Below, piece by piece: positions 1-9,091 of a stretch of DNA of 64,000 nucleotides (positions are counted from its first letter, which is position 1; each line of letters begins with the position of its first letter). Below the pieces are notes generated by a model that worked only from the letters and a program-made list of their open reading frames with translations, searched no databases and was not told the DNA's origin. This DNA comes from Streptomyces djakartensis (GTDB lineage: Bacteria; Actinomycetota; Actinomycetes; Streptomycetales; Streptomycetaceae): NCBI RefSeq assembly GCF_014651075.1, contig NZ_BMWE01000019.1:1-64000 (forward strand), written 5' to 3'. Position numbers and translations under genes: made by a program.

Positions 1-115
1 GCACTCCCAGGCCGTACAGCATCGTCGCCAGGCCGCCGAATACCACCAGCAACATCAGGCAGCCCAAGTTCAACAGGGGCCCGGGCTCGGAGTGTTGCTG
101 CGGTTCATCTGTCAT
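1..115 (-). CDS. Small membrane protein, 3' part outside the window
   Basis: The gene starts at the ATG whose complement lies at 113-115, preceded on the minus strand by a good Shine-Dalgarno run (GGGGGA) about 5-7 nt upstream. It runs off the left edge after 38 codons. The visible N-terminus is a short acidic/polar leader (MTDEPQQHSEPGP) followed by a strongly hydrophobic stretch from about residue 14 onward that reads as a transmembrane segment. Third positions are mostly G/C. No family is recognised from this short piece; it could be a small integral membrane protein or the first helix of a larger one. Confidence 0.55.
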   Translation of the reverse strand, partial: MTDEPQQHSEPGPLLNLGCLMLLVVFGGLATMLYGLGV

Positions 116-747
116 GGCGTCCCCCAGCAACTCGTGGTTGGCGTGCCGAATCTAGCCGTTGCGGAGGAGGCTCCCCATTTCAGCATGTCTCCGAGCAGTG
201 CGCCTTGTCCCTCGTGCCGATCTAGGACACCTTGCAGATGCCGTCCCTGATGACCGTGGCTTGATGTTGTCCTCGGTCAGGGCGACGGGGGACACAAGCT
301 GGGAAGGATGTTCGTGTCCGTAGGGTGTCGACCCTCGTCGCGGGTGAGGAAGTCGCACCTGATGTCACTTCCCTCCATGGGAGTTGACGTCGTGTCACAC
401 GAGTGGTTCCACCAGCTCACAGGCCCAGGGTGTGAGCTTGCGGTTCGGACTGCGAACCGGCCGCGGCCTGTGTCGGTGCGCCGACTGCGTGCAGGCGTCT
501 CGGCAGGGGGGCTGGTGGCCTGGACCAGGTGCTCCCGATCAGATCCGTTAGCGAACGAGATTGGCCCTCTCGACGTGCTGGCCTCAGGGGGCACGAGCCG
601 CTTCTCGGGACCTAACGGTGTTGTCGGCTATTGAAGGTCGGGGCGAGAACCGTGTGGCTGAGGGCCCGGGGTGCTGACTTGGGATGGTGGTTCGGCCGCT
701 GGTGAACGCCGATCCTCCGACAGGACCCGCCCGCATATCCTCCGGAC
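116..747. other. Intergenic stretch with no convincing gene
   Basis: Open frames exist on both strands here, but none has a ribosome binding site, recognisable domain or the G/C-rich third-position pattern of the neighbouring genes. The stretch between two divergent genes probably carries their promoters. Nothing specific can be named. Confidence 0.4.
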
Positions 748-1455
748 ATGGTTGATCAACGCTCGGTCGACGTTGGCGGGCTCCGGCTGGCCTATCAGAT
801 CTCGGGTCCGCCGGATGCTCCGCCGCTCGTCCTGTTGCACGCGCTGGGCGAGGATGCCACCGACTGGGAGGCGGTCGTGCCCGTCCTCGCCCGGAGTCGA
901 CGGGCGTATGCCCTCGATCTTCGCGGTCACGGCCGAAGCGACTGGCCGGGGGACTACTCGCTCGAACTCATGCAGGCCGATGTGCTCCGGTTCATGGACA
1001 CACTGGGACTTGGCCCAGTGGATCTGATCGGGCACTCCATGGGCGGAATCGTGGCCTACCTGCTCGCACAGCACCATCCGCAGCGGGTGAGCCGGCTCAT
1101 CCTGGAGGACGTTCCCATCCCGCGTCCCCGCGAGCAGACCCCCCCGACCAGGCCGGACGGCGCCCTGACCTTCGACTGGGAGATGGTGCTGGCAGTCAGG
1201 CGGCAGATCGATGTGCCTGACCCCAGATGGCTGGAGCGACTCAGCCAGATCACCGCCAAGACCCTCGTGCTCGCAGGCGGCCCACACAGCCATGTTCCCC
1301 AGGACGGCGTCGCCGAGCTGGCCCGCCGCATCCCCGGCGGGCGATTGGTCACCATCCCAGTCGGACACCTGATCCACCACGCAGCGCCGGAGGCGTTCAC
1401 CGAGGCGGTTTCGGCGTTCCTGCAGGAGAACCTCCATCCTGCCCGCCAACCATGA
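748..1455 (+). CDS. Alpha/beta hydrolase
   Basis: A 235-residue single-domain alpha/beta-hydrolase-fold protein. Visible motifs are the oxyanion-hole region (VLLHALGEDATDW, about residues 28-40), the DLRGHGRSD strand-turn near 57-65, the nucleophile elbow GHSMGG with Ser97, and the C-terminal histidine in PVGHLIHH. It lacks a signal peptide, so it is likely cytoplasmic. No clear ribosome binding site precedes the ATG at 748, so translation may be leaderless or weak. Such proteins hydrolyse esters, amides, epoxides or C-C bonds; the substrate cannot be told from sequence. It is isolated between an empty stretch and IS debris, so context gives no hint. Confidence 0.85.
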   Translation: MVDQRSVDVGGLRLAYQISGPPDAPPLVLLHALGEDATDWEAVVPVLARSRRAYALDLRGHGRSDWPGDYSLELMQADVLRFMDTLGLGPVDLIGHSMGGIVAYLLAQHHPQRVSRLILEDVPIPRPREQTPPTRPDGALTFDWEMVLAVRRQIDVPDPRWLERLSQITAKTLVLAGGPHSHVPQDGVAELARRIPGGRLVTIPVGHLIHHAAPEAFTEAVSAFLQENLHPARQP

Positions 1456-1514
1456 GCACGGTCACAGGCCGTGACGTGTGAACGGCCGCACGGTTCTTCG
1501 AGTGTGACCAAGAA

Positions 1515-1919
1515 GTGGGCCCGGTGTTGTCCCATCCTGCCTTCACAGGCGTCTCGCGTGCACACCTCGGCAGTTTGATCGAGGAGTTGGCCGGGCCGTG
1601 GCAGGCCCAGCGGGAATCGGCAGTGCATCAGCGGCGAGGAGGGAAGCGTCACCGTGCCTCGGAGGCGGGCCGCAAGCACGAACTGGTGCTCACCGACCGG
1701 GTGCTGGTCGCACTGGTCCACCTGCGTACCCAGCTCCCGCACCCCGCGCTCGCCGAGCTGTACAGGGTCGGCCGCTCCACCGTCACCGAAGCCATCGGCG
1801 AGATCCGCCCGCTGCTCGCCGGTCTGGAGGAGGGTAGTGCGGACTTCGGCGCCGTCCAGGGTGTGCCGGGGGGAAGGTCGAGCGGACGGTGGCGGAGGCG
1901 GGCGGCGTACGGGGGATGA
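1515..1919 (+). pseudogene. IS5-type transposase, N-terminal fragment
   Basis: The product is the N-terminal region of the common actinobacterial IS5-like transposase: VLSHPAFTG followed by SRAHLGSLIEEL, RRGGKRHRA, and the helix-turn-helix HPALAELYRVGRSTVTEAI (about residues 76-95). The natural start is probably the GTG at 1524. Family resemblance fades near residue 115 and the DDE catalytic domain is missing, so this is a dead 5' remnant. The sequence after about 1860 is low-complexity arginine/glycine coding that belongs to the junction with the next relic. Confidence 0.7.
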
Positions 1920-1987
1920 CCGGGTGGGGATCGATGCCGCGGGCAAGGTCGGCGGCCAGGCGGCCGGCCCGGCCGCCCAGGAGGCGA

Positions 1988-2332
1988 AAACTCGTCAACG
2001 AGCTGGTCGAGGCAACCGACGACAAATAGCTGACCAAGACCATCGCCCGCTACGGACGCGTCGACCTGCTCTGCATCGATGAACTTGGCTACCTCGAACT
2101 CGACCGTCGCGGAGCCGAGATGCTGTTCCGGGCTCTGACCGAACGCGAGGAGAAAAACAGCGTGGCCATCGCCTCGAACGAGTCGGTCGGAGGCTGGACG
2201 AAGACCTTCACCGACCCACGGCTCTGCGCGGCCATCGTCGACCTCACCTTCAACGGCACGATCATCGAGACCGGCACCGAGTCCTACCGCCTTGCCCGGA
2301 CCAAAGCCAAGCAGCAAGGTTCGGACAAATGA
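1988..2332 (+). pseudogene. IstB-type ATPase (IS21 helper), C-terminal relic
   Basis: Reading through one stop codon (TAG at 2027-2029) gives a continuous IstB-like segment: LVNELVEATDDK, then KTIARYGRVDLLCIDELGYL with the Walker B motif, then SNESVGGWTKTFTDPRL and a tail ending in SYRLARTKAK. In IstB proteins the last region normally reads VDRLTFN; here VDLTFN suggests a clean loss of one codon. The Walker A half is gone. So it carries an N-terminal deletion, an in-frame stop and a small internal deletion, and cannot be functional. A second, different IS21 relic lies at 3377-4258. Confidence 0.75.
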
Positions 2333-2356
2333 TCCACCGTCATGTCCGCCACATCC

Positions 2357-3064
2357 TCAACTGCCGCTTGAGGAAGCTGCCGCAGTACGCAGAGCTGCCG
2401 AAGCCGATCCCACAATCGCCTCGCCGTGACCGAAGCATGCCACTTCCGCATCCAGCCGGCTCAAGGCCCGCAAGGATTCCAGTGCACGAGAGCGGTCGGT
2501 GTTGAACACGCCGACCATGGTCTTGCCTCCCACGTTCGCTGCAGCGTCGCCCAGGAAGAGCACCCCGAAGGCAGGGAGATGAAACGCAGTGCTGCCCGGA
2601 GTATGACCTGGCGCAGCCACCACGCGAGCCCCGCCACCGAAGGGAAGCACATCTTGATCACCCACCTCGTGGTCCACCGGCACCGGAGGTGCCGGTGGCA
2701 GCTTCGGCTTGCTCTCGAACAAGGCACGTTCCCAGGCCGGAGCATCCGTGAAGACCGGTGACGGAGCCGGTGACTCCCCACGGATCACCCCGGCGTCCAA
2801 ACGGTGCGCGAACACCTCGACCCCACCCCACTCGGCGATCTCGGCAGCACCGCCAGCATGGTCCTCATGAAAGTGGGTGAGCACGATACGCCGCAGGTCC
2901 CCGGGCTTCGAGCCCATGCTCAAGATGGCATCGGCGACTGCCGGACCGGCCCCCGCAACCCCAGAATCGATCAACGTGACCCCGTCCGCGTCACGCCACA
3001 GATACGCCTGCCCGACCTCGAACCGGAGCATATGCAGTTCCGGCAACAGCTCAACGATCTCCAT
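2357..3064 (-). CDS. MBL-fold metallo-hydrolase
   Basis: A complete 235-residue metallo-beta-lactamase-fold hydrolase. The metal-binding signature THFHEDHAGG (His64, His66, Asp68, His69) is intact, followed by the third-site histidine in APGHTPGS (about residue 154), the bridging Asp in FLGDAAA (about 172) and a C-terminal His in FGHGEA. There is no signal peptide, so it is probably cytosolic; family members include lactonases, glyoxalase II-like and phosphodiester hydrolases, and the substrate is unknown. It is flanked on both sides by unrelated IS21 relics, so it may have been carried in or merely been a landing site. It looks intact. Confidence 0.88.
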   Translation of the reverse strand: MEIVELLPELHMLRFEVGQAYLWRDADGVTLIDSGVAGAGPAVADAILSMGSKPGDLRRIVLTHFHEDHAGGAAEIAEWGGVEVFAHRLDAGVIRGESPAPSPVFTDAPAWERALFESKPKLPPAPPVPVDHEVGDQDVLPFGGGARVVAAPGHTPGSTAFHLPAFGVLFLGDAAANVGGKTMVGVFNTDRSRALESLRALSRLDAEVACFGHGEAIVGSASAALRTAAASSSGS

Positions 3065-3134
3065 ACGAACAACCTAGGCACCGTCGAAGCCGTGCACTCT
3101 CCGCTTCGCCGTCAGCAGATAACAACGTGCCCGG

Positions 3135-3360
3135 TCACAAGCTCCGTTGACAACCGCCAACTGGGGCCAGCCCGGCCCGGAACCCGGGGCCCCCCGCGGC
3201 CATCAGCTCTGCCAGCCGGATCATCTGCGCGGTGCGCTCACGGTGGGCGGCGTCGGCGTCGGCCTGGCTCATCGTGACGGCGCGTCGTCCGACCTCTTCC
3301 GCGAGTTCGGGGAAGTCGCGCACCTCATCGCTGGCACCGAAACCGACCCCGAGCCCGAGC
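3135..3360 (-). pseudogene. C-terminal gene fragment of unknown family
   Basis: On the minus strand a plausible coding tail reads ASDEVRDFPELAEEVGRRA, then TMSQADADAAHRERTAQM and IRLAELMAAG, with G/C-rich third positions, ending in a stop at 3135. The upstream part of the same open frame lies antisense to the IS21 istA tail at 3377-3499, so the true 5' part has been replaced by that element. The fragment is mostly helical and charged; I do not recognise the family. Confidence 0.35.
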
Positions 3361-3376
3361 CCGAGACCAGCGGTGA

Positions 3377-3499
3377 TGCCGGGCTGCGGCCTTCCTGCAC
3401 GGCCCCGCCCGGCTCTTCGCCACCGTCGCGACCCCCGACGCGACGGATGACGACCACGACGACCAGGTGCACGACGAAGCCGAGGTGGAAGCCCGATGA
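3377..3499 (+). pseudogene. IstA transposase tail (IS21 family)
   Basis: In this frame the sequence reads AAFLHGPARLFATVATP, then an acidic tail ending EAEVEAR and a TGA at 3497-3499. The stop overlaps the ATG of the following istB-like gene (ATGA), the classic istA/istB coupling of IS21 elements. Upstream of about 3376 the frame is closed by a TGA at 3374 and the neighbouring DNA is unrelated, so only the last 40 or so codons of the transposase remain. Confidence 0.55.
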
Positions 3500-4258
3500 C
3501 CGTGATGGACGCCGCCCTGCGGGAGTCGCTCAAGGCCCTGCGACTGTCCGGCATGTTGGAGACCCTCGACGCTCGCCTCGCCCAGGCCCACGGAGGCGAG
3601 CTCGGCCACCTCGACTTCCTCCAGATGTCTGTCAGGACGAGATCACCCGCCGGGAGACCGTCGCGTTCCAACGGCGTTTGCAGCGGGCTGGGTTCGAGCA
3701 GCAGGTCACCCTGGAGGAGTTCGACATCACACCGCCTCCTCGAAACTGCCCGCCGCCCAGATCCGCGACCTGGGAGCCCTGCGCTGGCTCCACGCCGGCG
3801 AATCGGTCATCCTCTTCGGCCCCGTCGGCGTCGGCAAGACCCACATCGCCCAGGCCCTCGGCCACCTCGCCGTCCGCCAGTGCGCCCACGTCCGCTTCGC
3901 CAAGACCAGCCGCATCCTCGCCGACCTCGCCGGCGGCCACGCGGACCGCACATGGGAGGAACGCGTCCACGAACTCGTGCGCCCCGACGTCCTCATCCTC
4001 GACGACTTCGCCGTGCGCCAGCTGTCCGCGGCCCAGGCCGACGACCTCTACGAACTCGTCTCCGAGCGGCAGGGACGGTCTCTGATCATCACGAGCAACA
4101 GGGCGCCCAGCGACTGGTATCCCCTCTTCCCCAACCCCGTCGTCGCCGAGTCCCTCCTGGACCGGCTCATCAACACCAGCCATCAGGTGATCACGAACGG
4201 ACCCAGCTACCGCCCGAACAAGCGGCCCAGGAACCACCCCACCGACAAGACCAAATAG
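3496..4258 (+). pseudogene. IstB-type ATPase, frameshifted
   Basis: Almost the full length of an IstB-like IS21 helper ATPase survives in three frames. It starts MTVMDAALRESLKALRLSGM in frame 1. Near 3627 it shifts to CQDEITRRETVAFQRRLQ, and near 3735 to LPAAQIRDLGALRWLHAGES. It then keeps Walker A (FGPVGVGKTHIAQ), Walker B (DVLILDDFAV) and the SNRAPSDWY sensor-type segment, and ends NHPTDKTK. Two small indels have killed it, yet all parts are present, so decay is fairly recent. It differs strongly from the IstB relic at 1988-2332, so the two come from different IS21 elements. Confidence 0.8.
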
Positions 4259-4617
4259 GAAAAACCCGTGGACGTCGTCGGGATACTTGGCAGTAGAGGC
4301 GGTCGCTGGCGGTCCTTCATCCGGAGGCGGCGTTTCGGCAATCAGTTTGGATGGCAGTGCCTAAAAGCGCTCCGCAGTGAACGCGCGCTTGCCGGCCGCG
4401 GCCCCCATCGTGGCCGATGGGGCGCCGGTGGAGTGGGGACCTGCGTCTGTGCGGCGTGTCGCGGTTGCCCACGAAATCCGGTGGAGTCTCAGCGGCCGGA
4501 AGTGGTTGGGTCCTGCTCAATGCTTCGCTGACACGGCCCGGCACAGTGCGAGGCGCAAGGTCCGAATCTCAGGCGCGGTCTGGCCCGCGGTGTCGTCGAG
4601 TGATGGAGGTTATCGCG

Positions 4618-5376
4618 GTGGCTGGTTATGAGGCGCTTTCCGACGTGTACGAGTGGCTGATCGGGGACGACAGGTTGACCCCCGCCAAGGCAGCCGCGGT
4701 TTACTACAGCGATGTCGTGGGCTCTCTGCCGCCCAACGCGCGCGTCCTCGACTGCGCGTGTGGAACCGGCCAGCTCGCCGTCGGTCTCGCGAGTCTTGGC
4801 CTTGACGTGGTCGCCGCAGACGCCAGTGATGGGATGGTTCGCCGGACCGAGAAGGTCGCCGACGAGCAGGGTGTCTCGCTTCGAGCCCTCCGCGCGAGTT
4901 GGGACGAGCTGCCCGACCACCTGGAGGACTCCACGTTCGATCTGGTGTTCTGTGTCGGCAATTCGCTCGGGCACGCTGAGGGCGCAGCCGGGCGCCTGAC
5001 CGCACTGGACGCGATGTCGCGGCTGCTGAATCCGGGCGGACGCCTTGTGCTCCACTCACGCAACTGGGAGCTCGTGCGCTCCGCCGGCTCACGGGTAGAC
5101 GTCCGCGATCGACTCATCCGCCGTAACGACCGCGATGCGGTCGTCAGCTACTACTGGCAGATCGAGCAGCGCTGGGAGCAGGAACACTTCCTCGAGATCG
5201 CGGTCGCCCAGATCGAGCCGGATGGGGCGGTGCGAGCCTGCTCGGAGCGGTTGTCCATCTGGCCCTACCGGTACGAGGACCTCGTGGCGCAGTTGCGGAG
5301 CGTTGGGCTCACGGTGCAGTCCACCACCTTCGACCCCGAGAGCGATGGATACCTGGTGGTCGCCAGCCGCGATTAG
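4618..5376 (+). CDS. Class I SAM-dependent methyltransferase
   Basis: A 252-residue Rossmann-fold methyltransferase. The GTG at 4618 is chosen because a perfect GGAGGT lies 7 nt upstream; the frame is open further upstream but that part is not gene-like. Motif I is VLDCACGTGQ (residues 43-52), the ribose-binding acidic residue is in VVAADASDGM (about 66-73), and motif IV is FDLVFCVGNSLGH. The pattern fits small-molecule methyltransferases of the UbiE/glycine N-methyltransferase-like group. Substrate is unknown. It stands alone between an IS21 relic and the NACHT gene. Confidence 0.88.
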   Translation: MAGYEALSDVYEWLIGDDRLTPAKAAAVYYSDVVGSLPPNARVLDCACGTGQLAVGLASLGLDVVAADASDGMVRRTEKVADEQGVSLRALRASWDELPDHLEDSTFDLVFCVGNSLGHAEGAAGRLTALDAMSRLLNPGGRLVLHSRNWELVRSAGSRVDVRDRLIRRNDRDAVVSYYWQIEQRWEQEHFLEIAVAQIEPDGAVRACSERLSIWPYRYEDLVAQLRSVGLTVQSTTFDPESDGYLVVASRD

Positions 5377-5758
5377 GCGCGAGGCACGTCTGAGCCGGCG
5401 CGCTGATCCGCCTTTCGTCGTCGTTGCCGACCTGCCAGCTCGCGACCGCCTGCAGCGGGTTCTTCGCGAAGTGTTCAGCGCTTGAAGCGGTTGCTGCGGG
5501 TGCGGTCCTCACCTTGCATCTGACCTGCTCAAGCTGAGGCTGGAAACAGCTCACGGTCTGCCTCACCGTCAGCTCACGTCAGTAGCTGGGGAATTACGTG
5601 AACTTCCGCCTGGGGAGTTTCGCGATCGTCCACAAAGAAGCTCCCAGCAGGTCCGGCTGCCGCGGCATCCACGTCCCGGCCACGCCCAGGCGCGGCCGTT
5701 CTTACGGGTGCGCGGAAGTCCGGTGCGCGGTCCGTGCGGCCGGCCCCGTGGTCACGGC
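5377..5758. other. Gene-free convergent interval
   Basis: This interval between the ends of the methyltransferase and NACHT genes shows no convincing coding sequence. A short minus-strand stretch around 5400-5500 reads AEHFAKNPLQAVASWQVGND, which looks protein-like and may be a transposase scrap, but it is too short to place. Confidence 0.35.
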
Positions 5759-8700
5759 TCATCCGGAGGGAAGGCCGAACAGGTCGGCGTGGTGCCTGTT
5801 CATGTGCTCGCTCAATTCCGCGGGAAGGCAGGAGACCAAGGCCTCCACGATCGGGCGGGCGTGCGACCCTAACCGGTCGCGGTCCCGGTCAACCAGGTCG
5901 GACAGCAGGGGCAGCAGGCGCCGACCCACCGTGACGTCCGGCCCGGCGGTGTCGAGTCCGGCGGCAACGCGCGCGTACAACTGCCTGACCTCCTCGTCCG
6001 GTAGTGCCGACCCGGCGTCCAGCCATAGCCGCAGCAAGTCGTGCACGACGGAGGTCGCGGGGCGGCCCCCGCCACCGTTGAAGGTGGTCACCAGCGGCCC
6101 CAGCGACTCCAGCAGCGGCTGGGCGACCTGGAGCAGCACGCCCTCGGTCGTCCCGGCGGCGAGACGGGCCTTGTGCCACATGTCGTCCCAGTAGGCGACG
6201 TGCCAGGTCACGTCCCCTGCCTCGCGCGGCGTTACCTGGTACATCCAGTGGGCGTCGACGACTTCGGGGCGTGCGGTGTCGTCCTCCTGCCGCAGGCAGA
6301 TACGCAGGTCCCGGCCCGCGGCGTCCCTGACGTGACTGACGTTCAGGGCCAGGGCGAAGTCCGCCCACTCCACTTCCGGGAGCGAGGCGCGCCACAGCAG
6401 TGTGTGGGCGTGCCAGGCCTCACCGGGGTCGTCCTCAGCAGGGAACAGGGTTGCCGCCGTCGTCTCGCTGGTCAGCAGGACGACCAGCATGACGAGGTTC
6501 GCGCTGTAGATGCCGTGCCGCGAGGAGACACGCATGCGGCGCGGGCTGTACGTCGGGTACGACCGCTTGTCCCCCCGCTCCTCCCGGCCCCGCTCCCAGT
6601 GCACCCGCACCACCAGGTCGGCGATCCGCTCCCGCTCCTCCGCCGAGAGCCGGGCGACGCACGCGTGCGCGAATCTCAGCATCTGCCGTGAGAACAGGGG
6701 CGCGAACGACACCAAGGCGTAGAGGAGGTCGTCGTCCAGGGGCTCCGCGCTCCGCAGCAGGGCAGGCCGATGGCCGAGGAGCCGTACCAGTTGCTGGACC
6801 GCCAGGCGCACGGCGAGGTACTCGCCGAACGTGGCGTGCAGGAACTCGTAGCTGGACAGCCGCTCCCCGTCCCGGATGGACTGGGCCCGCTGCACGAAGA
6901 AGAACCGGCCGAGCGCAGCCTCGGCCTGGTCCAGCGGCTTGCGGAAGCTGTCCGACCGCTCCTCCGACTGCCCGTAGATGGCTTGGAGGTCGTCCTGCAG
7001 TTCCTTGCTGGACACCCATTGGCGCCTGCGGTTGAGCATGGAGAAGGCCACGATCGACAACCGCTGCAACTCGCTCTCGACGCGCTCGTCGACCTGGCTG
7101 TCCCACAGGGTGTCCCCGGCGCTCTTGCGCACCTCACGCCGCGCGAACGAGATCAGCAGAGCCTCGTAGAGTTCGGCCTCGTCCAGGGGACGGCCGTCCT
7201 CGCCCTGGAAGTCGTTTCCGGCGCCGTGGAAGAGAGCGAGCATGGTCAGCAGCAGGGGCTGTTCGGCCAGTCTGCGGTGCGGTGCCAGCAACTCCCAGCT
7301 GAGGGTGGATATTCCACGGGCGACGAGGCTGCGGGCATTGCGGTTGTTCCACTGCTGGATCCACACCCTGATCTGGTCCGGCTGGAAGGGTTCGAGCCGG
7401 AGGGCGACCGTGCCGGGCGGATGCTGGGCCCGGTCCGCGACCGCGGTCCGGCTGGTCACCAACGCCAGTACGGGCCTGCCTTGTTCGCGCTCCCTCTCCT
7501 GGAAGCGGGCGACGCGTGTGAGGAAGTCGCTCTGCCGCACTCCGGTGGTCTGCAGGAGTTCGTCGAAGCCGTCCAGCAGCAGGACGGGGACTGCCGTACC
7601 GGCCGAACGGACCAGTTCCGGCCAGCCGACCCGCTCCCCCGTCGCGTCGCGCACGGCCTGCTCCAGTTGGTCCTGGAGGTCGTGGTCGGCCCGCACGTCG
7701 CGCAGCGCCACCCGGACGGGCAGGAAGCCCGTGGCGGGCAGCCGGGCCGCAAGGATCAGGGTGAGGACGGACTTGCCCGCGCCCGGCTGCCCGAGCACCA
7801 GCAGCGGAACGTCCCAGAGACCCGGTGAGGTGAGGGCGCCGGCCAGGTAGTCCGTCAGGTCGCTGCGCACCGGTACCCCGGCCCACCACTCCTCGTCGGC
7901 GGGGTTGTCGTGGTCGCCGACGGCGCGCACCTTGAAGTCGGGGTCCAGGTAGACCTCGTCCAGGGTGGGCATGCGCATGCCTTCGGGAGGCGAGTCAGCG
8001 GCGAGGATGCGGCGGCCGAGCGCCGCCTGGTGGGCGCGTGCCAGTGCCTGCGCCGCATGCTCCGGGGGGTGGCTCAGAGCGGCGGAGGACGCCAGGACCT
8101 GTTCCAGTTGCGCGAGCGCCCGGCGCAGTTCGGCCCTCGTCGCCTGGTGCTCCAGCTGACCGGTCCAGTAGAGGAACTCCGGGGCCTCCTGGACGAGTCG
8201 GCGGTACAGCTCCTCGTACCGCTCCACCGCACGGCGCGGCAGTCTCTGGTGCACGATGTCCGTGGCTGTCTGCCTTTCACGGCTCGGCAGCCGGGCCCAC
8301 AGGTCGAGTCCCTCCAGGAAGCGCGTGATGCGGCCGCCCAGGGACTCGTACCACTGCCCGAGCGCGACGAGGGTGTCCTCGTAGGGGAGATGCGGGGCCG
8401 GACAGGGTGCATCGACCTGAGCCAGAGTCTGTGCCAGCCCCTCCGGTGCGGGCGGCCGGCCGGTCACGAGCCGCATCTGTTCCCGGCGAGTGAGGCGTAC
8501 GTCGTCCCAAGAGAAAGGGAGCTCAGTCTCCTGGAGCACTTCGAAGAATGCCAGCACGACGATGACCGTATGGGCCGCCTCCAGCAGCCGGGTGCGCGCC
8601 GCGCGCCCGTCGGCGCCGCGCAGGCGGTCCCCCAGGCTCCGGGTCGCCGCCCGACCCAGCCCCAGGATGCGTCCGCGTTCGCCCAGCATGCCGAGCACCT

Positions 8701-8827
8701 CGCCGCTCAGGCCGCCTGTGGCCAGGTTCAGCGCGCCACCGACCGCCCGGTCCACGGAGGCCGTCGCGGGTGGATCCTGCCCGAGGAGCGCCAGCGCGTC
8801 CCCGAACGAAAGCAACCTGCGCGACAC
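5759..8827 (-). CDS. NACHT-domain NTPase, bacterial NLR-like
   Basis: A 1022-residue STAND-type protein. The first 300 or so residues are an alpha-helical N-terminal domain of the kind found in actinobacterial NACHT proteins (LEAAHTVIVVLAFFEVLQE near 82-100). The NACHT core follows: Walker A GQPGAGKS (346-353), Walker B PVLLLDGFDELL (about 414-425), the TSR sensor segment (458-460), and a helical region through about 700 containing YEFLHATFGEYLAVRLAV. A long C-terminal helical/sensor part ends at LFGLPSG. NACHT proteins are signal-sensing oligomerising ATPases, and several bacterial ones defend against phages. The start is a GTG; an upstream GGGGG run is a weak binding site. A divergent, truncated gene begins 264 nt away. 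No nuclease, protease or TIR domain was recognised in it, so the effector mechanism is open. Confidence 0.85.
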   Translation of the reverse strand: MSRRLLSFGDALALLGQDPPATASVDRAVGGALNLATGGLSGEVLGMLGERGRILGLGRAATRSLGDRLRGADGRAARTRLLEAAHTVIVVLAFFEVLQETELPFSWDDVRLTRREQMRLVTGRPPAPEGLAQTLAQVDAPCPAPHLPYEDTLVALGQWYESLGGRITRFLEGLDLWARLPSRERQTATDIVHQRLPRRAVERYEELYRRLVQEAPEFLYWTGQLEHQATRAELRRALAQLEQVLASSAALSHPPEHAAQALARAHQAALGRRILAADSPPEGMRMPTLDEVYLDPDFKVRAVGDHDNPADEEWWAGVPVRSDLTDYLAGALTSPGLWDVPLLVLGQPGAGKSVLTLILAARLPATGFLPVRVALRDVRADHDLQDQLEQAVRDATGERVGWPELVRSAGTAVPVLLLDGFDELLQTTGVRQSDFLTRVARFQEREREQGRPVLALVTSRTAVADRAQHPPGTVALRLEPFQPDQIRVWIQQWNNRNARSLVARGISTLSWELLAPHRRLAEQPLLLTMLALFHGAGNDFQGEDGRPLDEAELYEALLISFARREVRKSAGDTLWDSQVDERVESELQRLSIVAFSMLNRRRQWVSSKELQDDLQAIYGQSEERSDSFRKPLDQAEAALGRFFFVQRAQSIRDGERLSSYEFLHATFGEYLAVRLAVQQLVRLLGHRPALLRSAEPLDDDLLYALVSFAPLFSRQMLRFAHACVARLSAEERERIADLVVRVHWERGREERGDKRSYPTYSPRRMRVSSRHGIYSANLVMLVVLLTSETTAATLFPAEDDPGEAWHAHTLLWRASLPEVEWADFALALNVSHVRDAAGRDLRICLRQEDDTARPEVVDAHWMYQVTPREAGDVTWHVAYWDDMWHKARLAAGTTEGVLLQVAQPLLESLGPLVTTFNGGGGRPATSVVHDLLRLWLDAGSALPDEEVRQLYARVAAGLDTAGPDVTVGRRLLPLLSDLVDRDRDRLGSHARPIVEALVSCLPAELSEHMNRHHADLFGLPSG

Positions 8828-9091
8828 CGCCGCACCCCCGTGATCGCCCGCGCACCCAAGGTCAGCATCGTGTCACGGCGGCCCCGGCGGAGTCAGCGGA
8901 TCACCAACTTCCGTGCCGGGCGAGGGATTCGGCGCGAAACGGCTCCGGATGGGGCGAGCGTCCGGCTTTGCTCCCAGCCCTCTCGCGCGCGCCCGCCACA
9001 GCACCAGGAGCGGCTGAAGTGCGCGGCCCGCGTGGTGCGGTTGTTGCGCCGACCCGGACCGCGCCGCGTTCGCCAGGTGGTAGAACCGGGC

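Noticed and set aside
152..634. Overlapping short open frames on both strands
   Set aside because: None has a start signal, codon bias or recognisable family; no gene is supported.
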